Shown: piece by piece, positions 8,531-18,897 of the stretch
Layout: each line of letters starts with the position of its first letter
Numbering within the stretch: the first letter of the stretch is position 1
Assembly: GCF_001896135.2 (NCBI RefSeq)
Contig: NZ_MPOH02000011.1
Span: forward strand, 329,103-393,102
From: Streptomyces phaeoluteigriseus
GTDB lineage: Bacteria > Actinomycetota > Actinomycetes > Streptomycetales > Streptomycetaceae
DNA: 64,000 nt
Reading direction: 5' to 3'
Position numbers and translations under genes: made by a program
Notes under the pieces: model-generated
What the model was told of the DNA's origin: nothing
The model's database searches: none
The model's input: only the letters and a program-made list of their open reading frames with translations

Positions 8531-9943
8531 TCAGTCCCGCGCGTCCTCCGGGATCGACACCAGCCAGCGGGTGCCGGGACGGGGGCGGAGGTAGAACGCC
8601 CAGTAGAGGGTGGCCGCCGCGGTGATGCCGCCGGTCCACAGGAGGTGGACGGTTTCCTGCTGGGTCAGGATGTAGGCGAGGACCGCGATCAGGACGGCCG
8701 GGACGACGGGCCACAGGGGCATGCGCCAGGCGTGCGTGTGGCGGTGGGCGCCGCGGCGGGCGAGCAGGGCGGCGATCGCGACGAGCAGGTACATGCCGGT
8801 CACGGAGACGCCGGTGACGCCGTACAGCGTGTCCAGGTCGACGAAGCAGAGCAGCGCGCCGGGGACGCCGACGGCGAGGGTGGCGACCCACGGGGAGCCG
8901 AAGCGGCCGAGCTTGGAGAAGACGGCGTTGACCGGCCGCGGCCAGGCCTTGTCGCGGGCGGAGGCGAACAGGACGCGGGAGTTCTGGATGACCATGACGA
9001 TGCCCGCGTTGACGATGGCGAGGGCCACGCAGAGGCTGACGAAGGTGCCGACGGCCGAGTTGGACCAGGCGGTCACCATGGCGCCGATGTCGCCGCCGGT
9101 CAGCTCGGTGAGGTCGGAGGCGCCGAGGGTGATGCCGACGACCGGGACCAGGATGATCACGGTGGAGATGGCGAGGGTGGCCAGGACCGTGCGGGCGACG
9201 TTGCGGCGCGGGTTCTCCAGTTCCTCGGAGAGGTAGACGGCGGTGGAGAAGCCCTGGGTGACGAAGAGGGCGATGGCGAGGCCGGAGACGATCAGCATGG
9301 CCGTCACGGTGTCGGCGTGGCCGTCCGTGCCCGCGACCTCCAGGGAGACCAGGCTGCCCGCGCCGCGCTCGCTGTGGGCGAAGCCCAGCACCGCCACGAC
9401 GGCCGCCGCGATGACCTCCAGGACCAGGAAGACGCCGGTGATCCAGGCGTTGGCCCGCAGGTCGAGCAGGCCGGCGAGGGTGGCCAGCAGCATCACCGCG
9501 GCGCCGGCCAGCGACGGGTCGAGGTGGACGATCGGGGCGAGGTAGTCGGCCGTGCCCATCGCGATCACCGGCGGGACGATCATCACGACGAGGAGGGAGA
9601 GGACGAACACCAGCCAGCCCGCCAGTCGCCCGGCCATCGTGGAGACCATCGCGTACTCGCCGCCCGCGCTGGGGATGAGGGTGCCCAGCTCCGAGTAGCA
9701 GAACGCGACGGCGACGCAGAGGAGGGAGCCGATCGCGATCGTGAGGGCGGTCGCGGTGCCGAGCGAGCCGAACAGGTCGGGGACGACGACGAACAGCGTG
9801 GACGCGGGGGTCACGCAGGACAGGGTCAGCAGGGTGCCGCCGACCACTCCGATGGAGCGCTTGAGCTTCTGGGGACCGTCCTGGCCGTCGGGGACGGCGC
9901 TGCCGTCGACGGCGGCCGGTACGGGGCGGAGCGTGTCGGTCAT
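8531..9943 (-). CDS. APC-superfamily amino acid permease
   Basis: 470 residues with about 12 predicted membrane spans. After a hydrophilic N-terminus it shows the APC-family first helix (GVVGGTLLTLSCVTPASTLF), then FCYSELGTLIPSAGGEY, a typical helix 2-3 region with the conserved E and GG. Later come FVTQGFSTAVYLSEELENPRRNVART and NSRVLFASARDKAWP. It should be a proton- or exchange-driven importer in the cytoplasmic membrane; the substrate cannot be read from sequence. ATG 9943 is followed by a short polar arm. The gene is monocistronic, with a 334-bp upstream gap. Confidence 0.85.
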   Translation of the reverse strand: MTDTLRPVPAAVDGSAVPDGQDGPQKLKRSIGVVGGTLLTLSCVTPASTLFVVVPDLFGSLGTATALTIAIGSLLCVAVAFCYSELGTLIPSAGGEYAMVSTMAGRLAGWLVFVLSLLVVMIVPPVIAMGTADYLAPIVHLDPSLAGAAVMLLATLAGLLDLRANAWITGVFLVLEVIAAAVVAVLGFAHSERGAGSLVSLEVAGTDGHADTVTAMLIVSGLAIALFVTQGFSTAVYLSEELENPRRNVARTVLATLAISTVIILVPVVGITLGASDLTELTGGDIGAMVTAWSNSAVGTFVSLCVALAIVNAGIVMVIQNSRVLFASARDKAWPRPVNAVFSKLGRFGSPWVATLAVGVPGALLCFVDLDTLYGVTGVSVTGMYLLVAIAALLARRGAHRHTHAWRMPLWPVVPAVLIAVLAYILTQQETVHLLWTGGITAAATLYWAFYLRPRPGTRWLVSIPEDARD

Positions 9944-10277
9944 GGGGTTCCGATCGACTGATGCGGCGAGGTTCGGTCGGGAGCGCTATCGCCTCCGGCG
10001 GCTTGGGTGGTACTCGTTCGGGCCGCTCCCGGCGCTGCATGGAACCCCGACGAAAACCACCGCGTCAATAGGTGTTCATCTACGGAATCCGTTGCGCGAC
10101 ACGGGTTGCGAGGAGGTATTCGGCAGTGACGGGCAAGCCCCTGAGGGGCGGTGGGCCGTACGGGAACCGTAGGCGCCGTGGGGAAAAAACGTGCCGCCGT
10201 CCGGTATCCGGACGTGTCGGTGGGGGCCACTAGAGTCTGCTGGCACAGCTGGTTCACAGTGGACGGGGTGGGGACGA
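9944..10277. promoter_or_regulatory. Divergent intergenic region, permease and lipoprotein promoters
   Basis: 334 bp without a convincing gene. On the plus strand TAGAGT at 10231-10236 resembles a Streptomyces -10 box about 40 bp before the lipoprotein start; no clear -35 was found. A small CCCCTGAGGGG palindrome lies near 10139-10149 and a TGCGCGACACGGGTTGCG element near 10094. No further structure was recognised. Confidence 0.35.
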
Positions 10278-11105
10278 ATGAAGGTCAAGTACACCGCTGC
10301 CTGGGTGGGGCTCACGGCGGCGGCGCTGGTGGCGGCGACGGGGTGCAGCTCGGACCCGGTCCGGGACACCGCGCAGAAGGCGGCCGAGGTGGCCGACAGC
10401 TCCGAGAAGATCAAGGCCGCGCTCACGCGGGCGACCGACCGGACCGAGCAGCTCGGCTCGGCCGAGGTGAGGATGACCACCGACATCGGCACGGGTACGC
10501 CCGTCGCGATGGACGGCACGTACTCCTGGGGTGACGGGTACGCCTTCGACGTCCGGATGGACACCGCGGCCGCGCAGATGCAGCAGCTCCAGGACGCCCC
10601 GACCATGCGGGTGCTGTTCGTGGACGGCGCGTACTACTACGACGTCGACCCGCAGGCCACCGGCCCCCTGGCGGGCAAGGAGTGGATGAAGGTCGACAGC
10701 TCCGCCGTCTTCGGCGAGCAGGGCTCGCAGGCCCTCAGCGGCAGCAACGGCAGCCCATCGGCCTCCATGAAGGGCCTGAAGTACGCCAAGGACGTCGAGG
10801 ACCTCGGCTCCGAGACGGTGAACGGGAAGACCGCGACCCACTACCGGGCCGTCGTCGACCAGGAGCGGATGGGCTCGCTCAAGGATGCCTTCGGCGGCCT
10901 CACGGACTCGGGTGCCACCTCGATCACGATGGACGTCTGGGTGGACGCGGAGGACCTTCCGGTCCGCATGGTGCAGGAGTTCGGCGCCATGAAGGTCTCC
11001 ATGGACTTCGCCGAGTTCGGCAGGACCGTCGTGGTGAAGGCACCGCCGGCCGCGCAGACCGGCGACCTCACCGAGGCGCTCGAGGAGGCCGGCGCCGCCG
11101 GGTGA
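10278..11105 (+). CDS. Lipoprotein, LppX/LprG-like fold suspected
   Basis: 275 residues. The start ATG 10278 follows GGGGACGA and gives MKVKYTAAWVGLTAAALVAATGCSSD, a lipoprotein signal with lipobox ATGC. The mature part opens with a helical segment (DTAQKAAEVADSSEKIKAALTRATDRTEQLG). Alternating beta-strand-like segments follow (GTYSWGDGYAFDVRM, VLFVDGAYYYDVD, KTATHYRAVVD, ITMDVWVDAEDLPVRM). This pattern resembles LppX_LprAFG-type actinobacterial lipoproteins that bind lipid or act at the envelope, but that is inference. It ends 4 bp before a strong shared terminator. Confidence 0.8.
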   Translation: MKVKYTAAWVGLTAAALVAATGCSSDPVRDTAQKAAEVADSSEKIKAALTRATDRTEQLGSAEVRMTTDIGTGTPVAMDGTYSWGDGYAFDVRMDTAAAQMQQLQDAPTMRVLFVDGAYYYDVDPQATGPLAGKEWMKVDSSAVFGEQGSQALSGSNGSPSASMKGLKYAKDVEDLGSETVNGKTATHYRAVVDQERMGSLKDAFGGLTDSGATSITMDVWVDAEDLPVRMVQEFGAMKVSMDFAEFGRTVVVKAPPAAQTGDLTEALEEAGAAG

Positions 11106-11109
11106 CACG

Positions 11110-11145
11110 ACGGTGCCCTGCCCCCGGGTGGGAGCAGGGCACCGT
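11110..11145. terminator. Bidirectional terminator between lipoprotein and mmsA
   Basis: Perfect 12-bp inverted repeat ACGGTGCCCTGC / GCAGGGCACCGT with a 12-nt loop, sitting between two convergent genes and serving both. Confidence 0.85.
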
Positions 11146-11163
11146 ACCGCCGGGGCAGCCGGG

Positions 11164-12665
<1,502 letters not shown>

Positions 12666-12679
12666 GACCGAGTACTCCT

Positions 12680-14557
12680 TCACAGATGACGGCGTCGGGT
12701 GGAGACGTGCCGTTCGTACAGCTCACGGGCCTTCACCGCGGACGCTCGGGTCGCGGTCTCGGCCACGGGTACATCCCACCAGGCCTGCGCCGGGGGCGCG
12801 CCCGACACTGTGTCTGCCGTTTGGGTCTCGACGTAGACACAAGTGGGAGTGTCGGCGGCGCGCGCCTCGGCGAGCGCCGCCCGCAGGTCGCGCACGGTCT
12901 TCGCGCGCAGCACGCGCATGCCGAGGCTGGCCACGTTGGCGGCGAGGTCGACGGGGAGCGGGGCGCCGGTGAACGTCCCGTCCTCGGCCCGGTAGCGGTA
13001 GGCGGTGCCGTAGCGCTCGCCGCCGGTCTCCTCCGACAGACCGCCGATGGAGGCGTAGCCGTGGTTCTGCACGAGCAGGATCTTTATCGCGATCCCCTCC
13101 TGCACGGCCGTGACGATCTCCGTCGGCATCATCAGATAGGTGCCGTCGCCGACCAGCGCCCACACCGGCCGGTCCGGCGCGGCGAGCTTCACGCCGATCG
13201 CGGCCGGGATCTCGTAGCCCATGCAGGAGTAGCCGTACTCCAGGTGGTACTGGTCGCGGGAACGGGCCCGCCACAGCTTGTGCAGGTCGCCGGGGAGCGA
13301 ACCGGCGGCGTTGATGATGACGTCCGACTCGTCGACGATCGCGTCCAGCGCCCCGAGCACCTGCGGCTGCGTCGGGCGTACGTCGGGCTCCTCGGCCTCG
13401 TAGCAGGCGTCGACGCGCTGCTCCCAGCGCTCCTTGTCCTCGCCGTACTCGGCGACGTACGCGTCCGCGACGCGGTGGGCGTGCGTGCCGAGGGCCCGGG
13501 TCAGCTCCTGGAGGCCGCTGCGGGCGTCCGCGACGAGCGGCAGTCCGGCCAGCTTGTGGCCGTCGTAGGGGGCGATGTTGAGGTTGAGGAAGCGGACGTC
13601 GCCGTGGCCGAAGAGGGTGTGCGAGGCCGTGGTGAAGTCGGTGTAGCGGGTGCCGACGCCGATCACCAGGTCGGCGGTGCGGGCGAGTTCGTCCGCCGTC
13701 GCCGTGCCGGTGTGGCCGACGCCGCCGACGTCCTGGGGGTGGTCGTGGCGCAGGGAGCCCTTGCCGGCCTGGGTGGAGGCGACCGGGATGCCGGTGGCCG
13801 CGGCGAACTCGGCGAGGGCCTCCTCGGCACGGCTGTGGTGGACGCCGCCGCCCGCGATGAGCAGGGGGCGCTTCGCCGCGCGGATGGCGGTGACCGCCTC
13901 GGCCAGTTCGGCGGGGTCGGCGGCCGGACGCCGTACGGCCCAGGTGCGCTCGGCGAAGAACGCGTCGGGCCAGTCGTAGGCCTCCGCCTGGACGTCCTGG
14001 GGCAGCGCGAGGGTGACCGCGCCGGTCTCCACCGGGTCGGTCAGCACCCGCATCGCCTGGAGGGCGGCCGGGATCAGGGCCTCGGGGCGGGTGACGCGGT
14101 CGAAGTACCTCGACACCGGGCGCAGGGCGTCGTTGACCGACACGTCGCCCGCGTGGGGGACCTCCAGTTGCTGGAGGACGGGGTCGGCGACGCGGGTCGC
14201 GAAGGTGTCGCCGGGGAGGAGGAGGACGGGGAGGTGGTTGATGGTGGCGAGGGCGGCTCCGGTGACCAGGTTGGTCGCGCCGGGGCCGATGGACGTCGTC
14301 ACGGCGTGCGTGGAGAGCCGGTTGGACTGGCGGGCGTACCCGACGGCCGCGTGCACCATCGACTGCTCGTTGCGGCCCTGGTGGTACGGCATCTCGTCGG
14401 CGTACTCGACGAGCGCCTGGCCGAGGCCGGCGACGTTCCCGTGGCCGAAGATGCCCCAGGTCGCGCCGATCAGCCGCTGCCGTTCGCCGTCGCGCTCGGT
14501 GTACTGGGCGGCGAGGAACCGCACCAGCGCCTGGGCCACGGTAAGCCTGGTGGTCAT
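12680..14557 (-). CDS. iolD: 3D-(3,5/4)-trihydroxycyclohexane-1,2-dione acylhydrolase
   Basis: 625 residues, a thiamine-diphosphate enzyme that opens the inositol-derived ring to 5-deoxyglucuronate. Starting at ATG 14557 it reads MTTRLTVAQALVRFLAAQYTE, then a PYR domain with the IolD signature IFGHGNVAGLGQAL and YHQGRNEQSMVHAAVG. A central domain follows (GGGVHHSRAEEAL, QAGKGSL, TRYTDF), then the PP domain with the ThDP/Mg motif VGDGTYLMMPTE and LVQNHGYASIGGLSE. Length fits the family. Its ATG overlaps the iolB stop (ATGA), so translation is coupled. Cytoplasmic. Confidence 0.95.
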   Translation of the reverse strand: MTTRLTVAQALVRFLAAQYTERDGERQRLIGATWGIFGHGNVAGLGQALVEYADEMPYHQGRNEQSMVHAAVGYARQSNRLSTHAVTTSIGPGATNLVTGAALATINHLPVLLLPGDTFATRVADPVLQQLEVPHAGDVSVNDALRPVSRYFDRVTRPEALIPAALQAMRVLTDPVETGAVTLALPQDVQAEAYDWPDAFFAERTWAVRRPAADPAELAEAVTAIRAAKRPLLIAGGGVHHSRAEEALAEFAAATGIPVASTQAGKGSLRHDHPQDVGGVGHTGTATADELARTADLVIGVGTRYTDFTTASHTLFGHGDVRFLNLNIAPYDGHKLAGLPLVADARSGLQELTRALGTHAHRVADAYVAEYGEDKERWEQRVDACYEAEEPDVRPTQPQVLGALDAIVDESDVIINAAGSLPGDLHKLWRARSRDQYHLEYGYSCMGYEIPAAIGVKLAAPDRPVWALVGDGTYLMMPTEIVTAVQEGIAIKILLVQNHGYASIGGLSEETGGERYGTAYRYRAEDGTFTGAPLPVDLAANVASLGMRVLRAKTVRDLRAALAEARAADTPTCVYVETQTADTVSGAPPAQAWWDVPVAETATRASAVKARELYERHVSTRRRHL

Positions 14558-15375
14558 CGGTACCCCCCTGTGGTCGCTGTGTGCTCCGGGTGGAAGCAGA
14601 TCCGCCACTCCCGGGTCTCGCCGGGTCCGGCCATGACGTTCAGGTAGTACATGGCGTGGCCGGGCTGGGCGATGGACGGGCCGTGCCAGCCGTCGGGGAC
14701 GAGGACGGCGTCCCCCGAGCGGACCTCGGCGAGGACGTCGGAGCCGCCCTCGCGCGAGGGGGACACGCGCTGGTAGCCGAAGCCGCCCGGTCCGTCGATC
14801 TCGAAGTAGTAGATCTCCTCCAGCTCCGACTCCTCGCCCGGCCGGTGCTCGTCGTGCTTGTGCGGCGGGTACGAGGACCAGTTGCCGCCGGGCGTGATGA
14901 CCTCGACGGCGATCAGCTTGGCGCAGTCGAAGGCGTCGGCGGAGGCGAAGTTGCGCACCAGGCGGGCGCAGTTGCCGCTGCCGCGTTCCTCGACGGGGAC
15001 CTCCGGCGCGGGGCCGTAGCGGGCGGGGAGTTGACGCTCGCACTTCGCTCCTGCCAGGGCGAAGCGGCCTCCCGCGCCGGAGGCGATCTGGGCCCGGGCG
15101 TCGCGGGGAACGTACGCGAAGTCGGTTACCGACGCGAAAACGCTCTCCCTGCCCAGGAGTTGAAACTCTTCATCCGCCGTTCGCACGGTACATCCGCCCT
15201 CCAGCGGAAGCACGATCCACTCGCTGTCGCCGGTGGTGAAGCTGTGGGTGCCGCCCGGCGCCAGCTCGACGATCCGCAGACTGCTGTGCGTCCAGCCGGC
15301 CCGCACGGGGTCGATGTCGAGCACGTGGTCCGCGTCGGCGGTGCTGCCGCGCGGAATGTACAACTCGTCGTTCAT
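14554..15375 (-). CDS. iolB: 5-deoxy-glucuronate isomerase
   Basis: 273 residues of the KduI/IolB bicupin family, converting 5-deoxy-D-glucuronate to 2-deoxy-5-keto-gluconate. The start ATG 15375 gives MNDELYIPRGSTADADH. The first cupin carries the family VRAGWTHSSLRIVELAPGG. The second has the metal-binding set VITPGGNWSSYPPHKHDEHRPGEESELEEIYYFEI and the later DGWHGPSIAQPGHAMYYLNVMAGP, with His, His, Glu and His ligands in place. The 3' end overlaps iolD. About 80 bp separates it from the upstream aldolase gene, probably without an independent promoter. Confidence 0.94.
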   Translation of the reverse strand: MNDELYIPRGSTADADHVLDIDPVRAGWTHSSLRIVELAPGGTHSFTTGDSEWIVLPLEGGCTVRTADEEFQLLGRESVFASVTDFAYVPRDARAQIASGAGGRFALAGAKCERQLPARYGPAPEVPVEERGSGNCARLVRNFASADAFDCAKLIAVEVITPGGNWSSYPPHKHDEHRPGEESELEEIYYFEIDGPGGFGYQRVSPSREGGSDVLAEVRSGDAVLVPDGWHGPSIAQPGHAMYYLNVMAGPGETREWRICFHPEHTATTGGYR

Positions 15376-15454
15376 GCGGCCCTCACTGTTCACGCGGCCC
15401 TCACACTCCCTGCGGCACTCACGGTCCGTGCGCGCCGCACCGTCCACGCGGCGT

Positions 15455-16414
15455 TCACAGCAGTCCCACGGCGGTGTCCACGGCGGCCGTCACATCGCCG
15501 TCCGCCGGGTACAGCAGCGAACGGCCGACCACCAGGCCGCGCACGGTGGGGAGTTGCAGCGCCCCGCGCCACTTCTCGTACGCCCCGTCCTGGTCGTCGC
15601 CCACCTCGCCGCCCAGCAGGACGGCGGGGAGTGTGGAGGTCGCCATGACCTCGGCCATGTCGTCGGGGTTGTCGGTGACCGGGACCTTCAGCCAGGTGTA
15701 GGCGGAGGTGCCGCCCAGGCCGGAGGCGATGGCGATCGACTTGGTGACGGCCTCGGCGGAGAGGTCGTTGCCCAGCCTTCCCTCCGGGGTGCGGCGGCTG
15801 ATGAACGGTTCGACGAAGAGGGGCAGTCCGCGGGCCGCCATGTCGTCGATCGCGCGGGCGGTGGACTCCAGGGTGGTGAGCGAGCCCGGGTCGTCGTAGT
15901 CGATCCGCAGGAGCAGCTTGCCCGCGTCGAAACCGAGACGCTCGATGTCCTCGGCGCGGTGGCCGGTGAAGCGGTCGTCGAGTTCGAAGCGGGCGCCCTG
16001 GAGGCCGCCGCGGTTCATCGAGCCCATGACGACCTTGCCGTCGAGGGCGCCGAGGAGCAGGAGGTCGTCGAGGATGTCCGCGGTGGCCAGGACGCCGTCC
16101 ACACCCGGTCTGCTCAGCGCCAGGCAGAGGCGTTCCAGCAGGTCGGCGCGGTTGGCCATGGCCAGCTTGCGGTCGCCGACACCGAGGGCACCGCGGGCCG
16201 GGTGGTCGGCGGCGACGATCATCAGCCGGCCGGTCTCGTCGAGCAGCGGGCGACGGGTGCGGCGGGCGGCGGCCTCGGCGATGGCCTCCGGATGGTGGGT
16301 GCGGAGGCGGACGAGTGCGGAGACGTCGACGGTGGTGAGGGCGGCACCGCCCGCGGGCGCGCCGGCGGCGCCGGTGTCCTGGCGCGGGGTTCCTCCCACG
16401 CGGTCCGCCCTCAC
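15455..16414 (-). CDS. Cgl0159-type (beta/alpha)8 aldolase of the iol pathway
   Basis: 319 residues from GTG 16414, whose first bases overlap the iolC stop (GTGA). Conserved segments include RPLLDETGRLMIVAADHPARGAL, GVDGVLATADILDDLLLLGAL, KVVMGSMNRGGLQGA, the Lys-bearing GKLLLRIDYDDPGS, and SAYTWLKVPVTDNP followed by LLGGEVGDDQD. This is the aldolase-like partner found beside iolC in actinobacterial inositol clusters (Cgl0159 in Corynebacterium) and equivalent to the C-terminal domain of fused IolC proteins. The likely reaction is cleavage of 2-deoxy-5-keto-gluconate 6-phosphate to dihydroxyacetone phosphate and malonate semialdehyde. Assignment of the reaction is inferred from context. Confidence 0.82.
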   Translation of the reverse strand: MRADRVGGTPRQDTGAAGAPAGGAALTTVDVSALVRLRTHHPEAIAEAAARRTRRPLLDETGRLMIVAADHPARGALGVGDRKLAMANRADLLERLCLALSRPGVDGVLATADILDDLLLLGALDGKVVMGSMNRGGLQGARFELDDRFTGHRAEDIERLGFDAGKLLLRIDYDDPGSLTTLESTARAIDDMAARGLPLFVEPFISRRTPEGRLGNDLSAEAVTKSIAIASGLGGTSAYTWLKVPVTDNPDDMAEVMATSTLPAVLLGGEVGDDQDGAYEKWRGALQLPTVRGLVVGRSLLYPADGDVTAAVDTAVGLL

Positions 16415-17361
16415 AGCACCGCTCCGGCGGCGAGCGCTTCCTCGATCTCGGAGGGCGTCGGCATGGCCGAGGAGCACTCCAGGCGGGAGGCGACGATGGC
16501 GCCGGCGGCGTTGGCGTGGCGCATGGTCTTCTCCAGGTCCCAGCCCGCGAGCAGGCCGTGGCAGAGGGAGCCGCCGAAGGCGTCGCCGGCCCCGAGGCCG
16601 TTGAGGACGTTCACGGGGAGCGGGGGGACCTCGGCGGAGTCACCCGCGCTGTTGACGGCCAGCACACCCTTGGGGCCCTGTTTGACGACGGCGAGTTCGA
16701 CTCCGGCGTCGAGGAGGGCGCGGGCGGCGTCGTGCGGGTCGCGCACCCCGGTGGCGACCTCCACCTCGTCCAGGTTGCCGACGGCGACGGTGGTGTGTTT
16801 CAGGGCCTCGGCGTAGAAGGGGCGGGCCGCGTCCGGGTCGGACCAGAACATGGGCCGCCAGTCGAGGTCGAACACCGTGGTGCCGGCCCCGGCACGGTGG
16901 GCGAGGGCCGCCAGCGTCGCCGTGCGGCTGGGCTCCTCGCTCAAGCCGGTGCCGGTGACCCAGAAGACGCGGGCCTCGCGGATGGCGTCGAGATCGAGTT
17001 CGTGGGCGTCGATCTCCAGGTCGGGTGCCTTGGGCCGGCGGTAGAAGTAGAGCGGGAAGTCGTCCGGCGGGAAGACCTCGCAGAAGGTGACGGGGGTCGG
17101 CAGGCCGGGGACCGGGGTCACCCAGCGGTCGTCGACGCCGAACTCGCGCAGGGCCTCGTGGAGGTAGGTGCCGAAGGGGTCGTCGCCGGTGCGGGTGATC
17201 ACCGCCGTGTCCCGGCCGAGGCGGGCGGCGGCGACCGCGACGTTGGTCGCCGATCCGCCGAGGAACTTCCCGAAGGACGTGACCTGTGGCAGCGGCACGC
17301 CCGTCTGCAACGGGTAGAGGTCCACTCCGATCCGCCCCATGGTGATCAGGTCGTAGGCCAT
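16411..17361 (-). CDS. iolC: 5-dehydro-2-deoxygluconokinase
   Basis: 316 residues of the PfkB/ribokinase family, phosphorylating 2-deoxy-5-keto-gluconate. ATG 17361 is preceded by GAAGGGAA and reads MAYDLITMGRIGVDLYPLQ. Motifs include FLGGSATNVAVAAARLG (PfkB signature 1), YFYRRPKAPDL for substrate recognition, VKQGPKGVLA, and NGLGAGDAFGGSLCHGLL with the catalytic Asp of signature 2. It is first gene of the minus-strand iol unit and overlaps the aldolase gene by GTGA. Transcription likely starts at the promoter at 17392-17421. Confidence 0.94.
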   Translation of the reverse strand: MAYDLITMGRIGVDLYPLQTGVPLPQVTSFGKFLGGSATNVAVAAARLGRDTAVITRTGDDPFGTYLHEALREFGVDDRWVTPVPGLPTPVTFCEVFPPDDFPLYFYRRPKAPDLEIDAHELDLDAIREARVFWVTGTGLSEEPSRTATLAALAHRAGAGTTVFDLDWRPMFWSDPDAARPFYAEALKHTTVAVGNLDEVEVATGVRDPHDAARALLDAGVELAVVKQGPKGVLAVNSAGDSAEVPPLPVNVLNGLGAGDAFGGSLCHGLLAGWDLEKTMRHANAAGAIVASRLECSSAMPTPSEIEEALAAGAVL

Positions 17362-17391
17362 CGAGTTCCCTTCGTATCGGCTCTCCACGGC

Positions 17392-17455
17392 TTTCTAGCC
17401 CGGTACGGCGGACCCTGTCAATGTTTTGTCCAGACATTCGGACCAGCCCTTGACA
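17392..17455. promoter_or_regulatory. Divergent iol promoters with GntR-like operator
   Basis: On the minus strand TTGACA (17421-17416) and TAGAAA (17397-17392) are 18 bp apart and form a strong promoter about 30 bp before iolC. On the plus strand a second TTGACA lies at 17450-17455 before the IolE-like gene. Between them TGTCCAGACA (17427-17436) is an inverted repeat (TGTC-CA-GACA) of the kind bound by GntR/HutC-family repressors. No GntR gene is in the window, so the regulator must be elsewhere. Confidence 0.6.
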
Positions 17456-17485
17456 CCCCTGCGGCCAGCCAGCACGCTGACGGCC

Positions 17486-18403
17486 ATGACGTCGTTGTCA
17501 CCTCAGCCCTCACTTTCCCGCATCCGGGTCGGTTCGGCCCCCGACAGCTGGGGCGTCTGGTTCCCGGACGACCCGCAGCAGGTGCCCTGGCAGCGTTTCC
17601 TCGACGAGGTCGCGCTCTCCGGCTACGAGTGGATCGAACTCGGCCCCTACGGGTACCTGCCGACCGATCCCGCCGTCCTCACCGAGGAGACCGCCAGGCG
17701 CGGCCTGAAGGTGTCGGCCGGCACGGTGTTCACGGGGCTGCATCACGGCGAGGCCGTGTGGGAGAAGACCTGGGCGCACGTCGCGGACAACGCGGCGCTC
17801 GCGCAGGCCATGGGAGCACGGCACCTCGTGGTCATCCCGTCCTTCTGGCGGGACGACAAGACCGGCGAGGTGCTGGAGCCGGACACGCTCACGCCCGAGC
17901 AGTGGCGCAGCCTGACCTCCCTGACCGAGCGGCTCGGCAAGCAGGTGCGGGAGCGGTACGGGCTGGAGATCGTCGTCCACCCGCACGCCGACACCCACAT
18001 CGACAGCGAGGAGAACGTCGTCCGGTTCCTCGACGGCACCGACTCCGACCTCGTGTCCCTGTGCCTCGACACCGGGCACTACGCGTATTGCGGCGGCGAC
18101 AGCGTCAAGCTGATCGAGACGTACGGGGAGCGGATCGGGTACCTCCACCTCAAGCAGGTCGACCCGGAGATCCTCGCGGAGGTGCGGGCCCAGGAGGTCC
18201 CCTTCGGGCCGGCAGTCGCCCGCGGGGTGATGTGCGAGCCGCCCTCGGGGGTGCCGGCGCTGGGGCCCGTGCTGGAGGCCGCGCAGAAGCTGGACGTCGA
18301 TCTGTTCGCGATCGTGGAGCAGGACATGTACCCGTGTGCCCCCGACACGCCGTTGCCCATCGCCCAGCGGACTCGGGCGTTCCTGCGGTCCTGCGGGGCG
18401 TGA
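17486..18403 (+). CDS. IolE-like TIM-barrel protein (inosose dehydratase or isomerase)
   Basis: 305 residues of the xylose-isomerase-like TIM-barrel superfamily. The N-terminus RIRVGSAPDSWGVWFPDDP followed by GYEWIELGPYGYLPTDP is characteristic of IolE-related proteins. Metal and substrate residues are visible in EIVVHPHADTHIDSEENV, SLCLDTGHYAYCGGD, YLHLKQVDPE and AIVEQDMYP. It is divergent from iolC across the shared operator region, so it is probably co-regulated with inositol catabolism. It may dehydrate 2-keto-myo-inositol or isomerise inososes. Which of these cannot be decided from sequence, so no gene symbol is given. ATG 17486 was chosen because homology begins just after it. Confidence 0.82.
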   Translation: MTSLSPQPSLSRIRVGSAPDSWGVWFPDDPQQVPWQRFLDEVALSGYEWIELGPYGYLPTDPAVLTEETARRGLKVSAGTVFTGLHHGEAVWEKTWAHVADNAALAQAMGARHLVVIPSFWRDDKTGEVLEPDTLTPEQWRSLTSLTERLGKQVRERYGLEIVVHPHADTHIDSEENVVRFLDGTDSDLVSLCLDTGHYAYCGGDSVKLIETYGERIGYLHLKQVDPEILAEVRAQEVPFGPAVARGVMCEPPSGVPALGPVLEAAQKLDVDLFAIVEQDMYPCAPDTPLPIAQRTRAFLRSCGA

Positions 18404-18409
18404 CCCGCT

Positions 18410-18440
18410 GACACGGGCGCCCCTTTGGGGCGTTTGTGTC
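18410..18440 (+). terminator. Hairpin after the IolE-like gene
   Basis: GACACGGGCGCCCC pairs imperfectly with GGGGCGTTTGTGTC: perfect CGCCCC/GGGGCG around TTT and GACAC/GTGTC outside. It begins 7 bp past the stop. Confidence 0.65.
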
Positions 18441-18639
18441 ACCGGCGTCACAAAAGTTGACGTTGCGTCACCGATGTCGCAGGTACGCGGCTGACGTGTC
18501 GCACGCTGTCAACAGCCGCTCTCCCTCTGTCACCGCGCGTCGTTGAGCGGGCACAGGCCTGGTGATCACCAGCGCAGCGCCGGGCTCCCCCCGGCGGCCT
18601 CCCGGCCGCCGCCCCCGCACGCGCAGGGAGGTGCGACTC

Positions 18640-18840
18640 ATGACCGACCGAGGGCTCTGGTCCTACAAGGAGATCGCGGCACACATCCGGGTGCAGACGG
18701 ACACCGTACGGTCCTACCGCAAGCACGGACTGCTCCCCCCGCCCGATCACGTGGAGGGCGGAAAGCCCTACTGGTACGCCGACACCGTCCGTGCCTGGGT
18801 CGCCTCCCGGCCCGGCAACCGGAGCCGCCGGGCGGACTGA
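18640..18840 (+). CDS. Small helix-turn-helix DNA-binding protein
   Basis: 66 residues. ATG 18640 follows GGGAGGTG. The fold is a winged helix of MerR/excisionase type: [53 protein letters not shown] contains the recognition helix ([10 protein letters not shown]) and the wing (KPYWY). Its size equals the DNA-binding domain alone, with no effector region. Upstream, a 200-bp gap contains GTTGAC/GTCAAC and two TGTCGCA copies near 18456-18512 that may be its own control region. The target is unknown. Confidence 0.75.
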   Translation: MTDRGLWSYKEIAAHIRVQTDTVRSYRKHGLLPPPDHVEGGKPYWYADTVRAWVASRPGNRSRRAD

Positions 18841-18897
18841 CCGCCCACCGGAAAAACCCTTCTGTGCCCCGCCTCCGGGTGGGGCACAGTGCTGTCC

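Noticed and set aside
6365..9961. A plus-strand open frame of 1198 codons antisense to the ABC/hydrolase and permease genes
   Set aside because: Low-complexity Gly/Ala/Asp/Arg composition, no domains, and it mirrors well-conserved minus-strand genes; long antisense frames are expected at this GC content.
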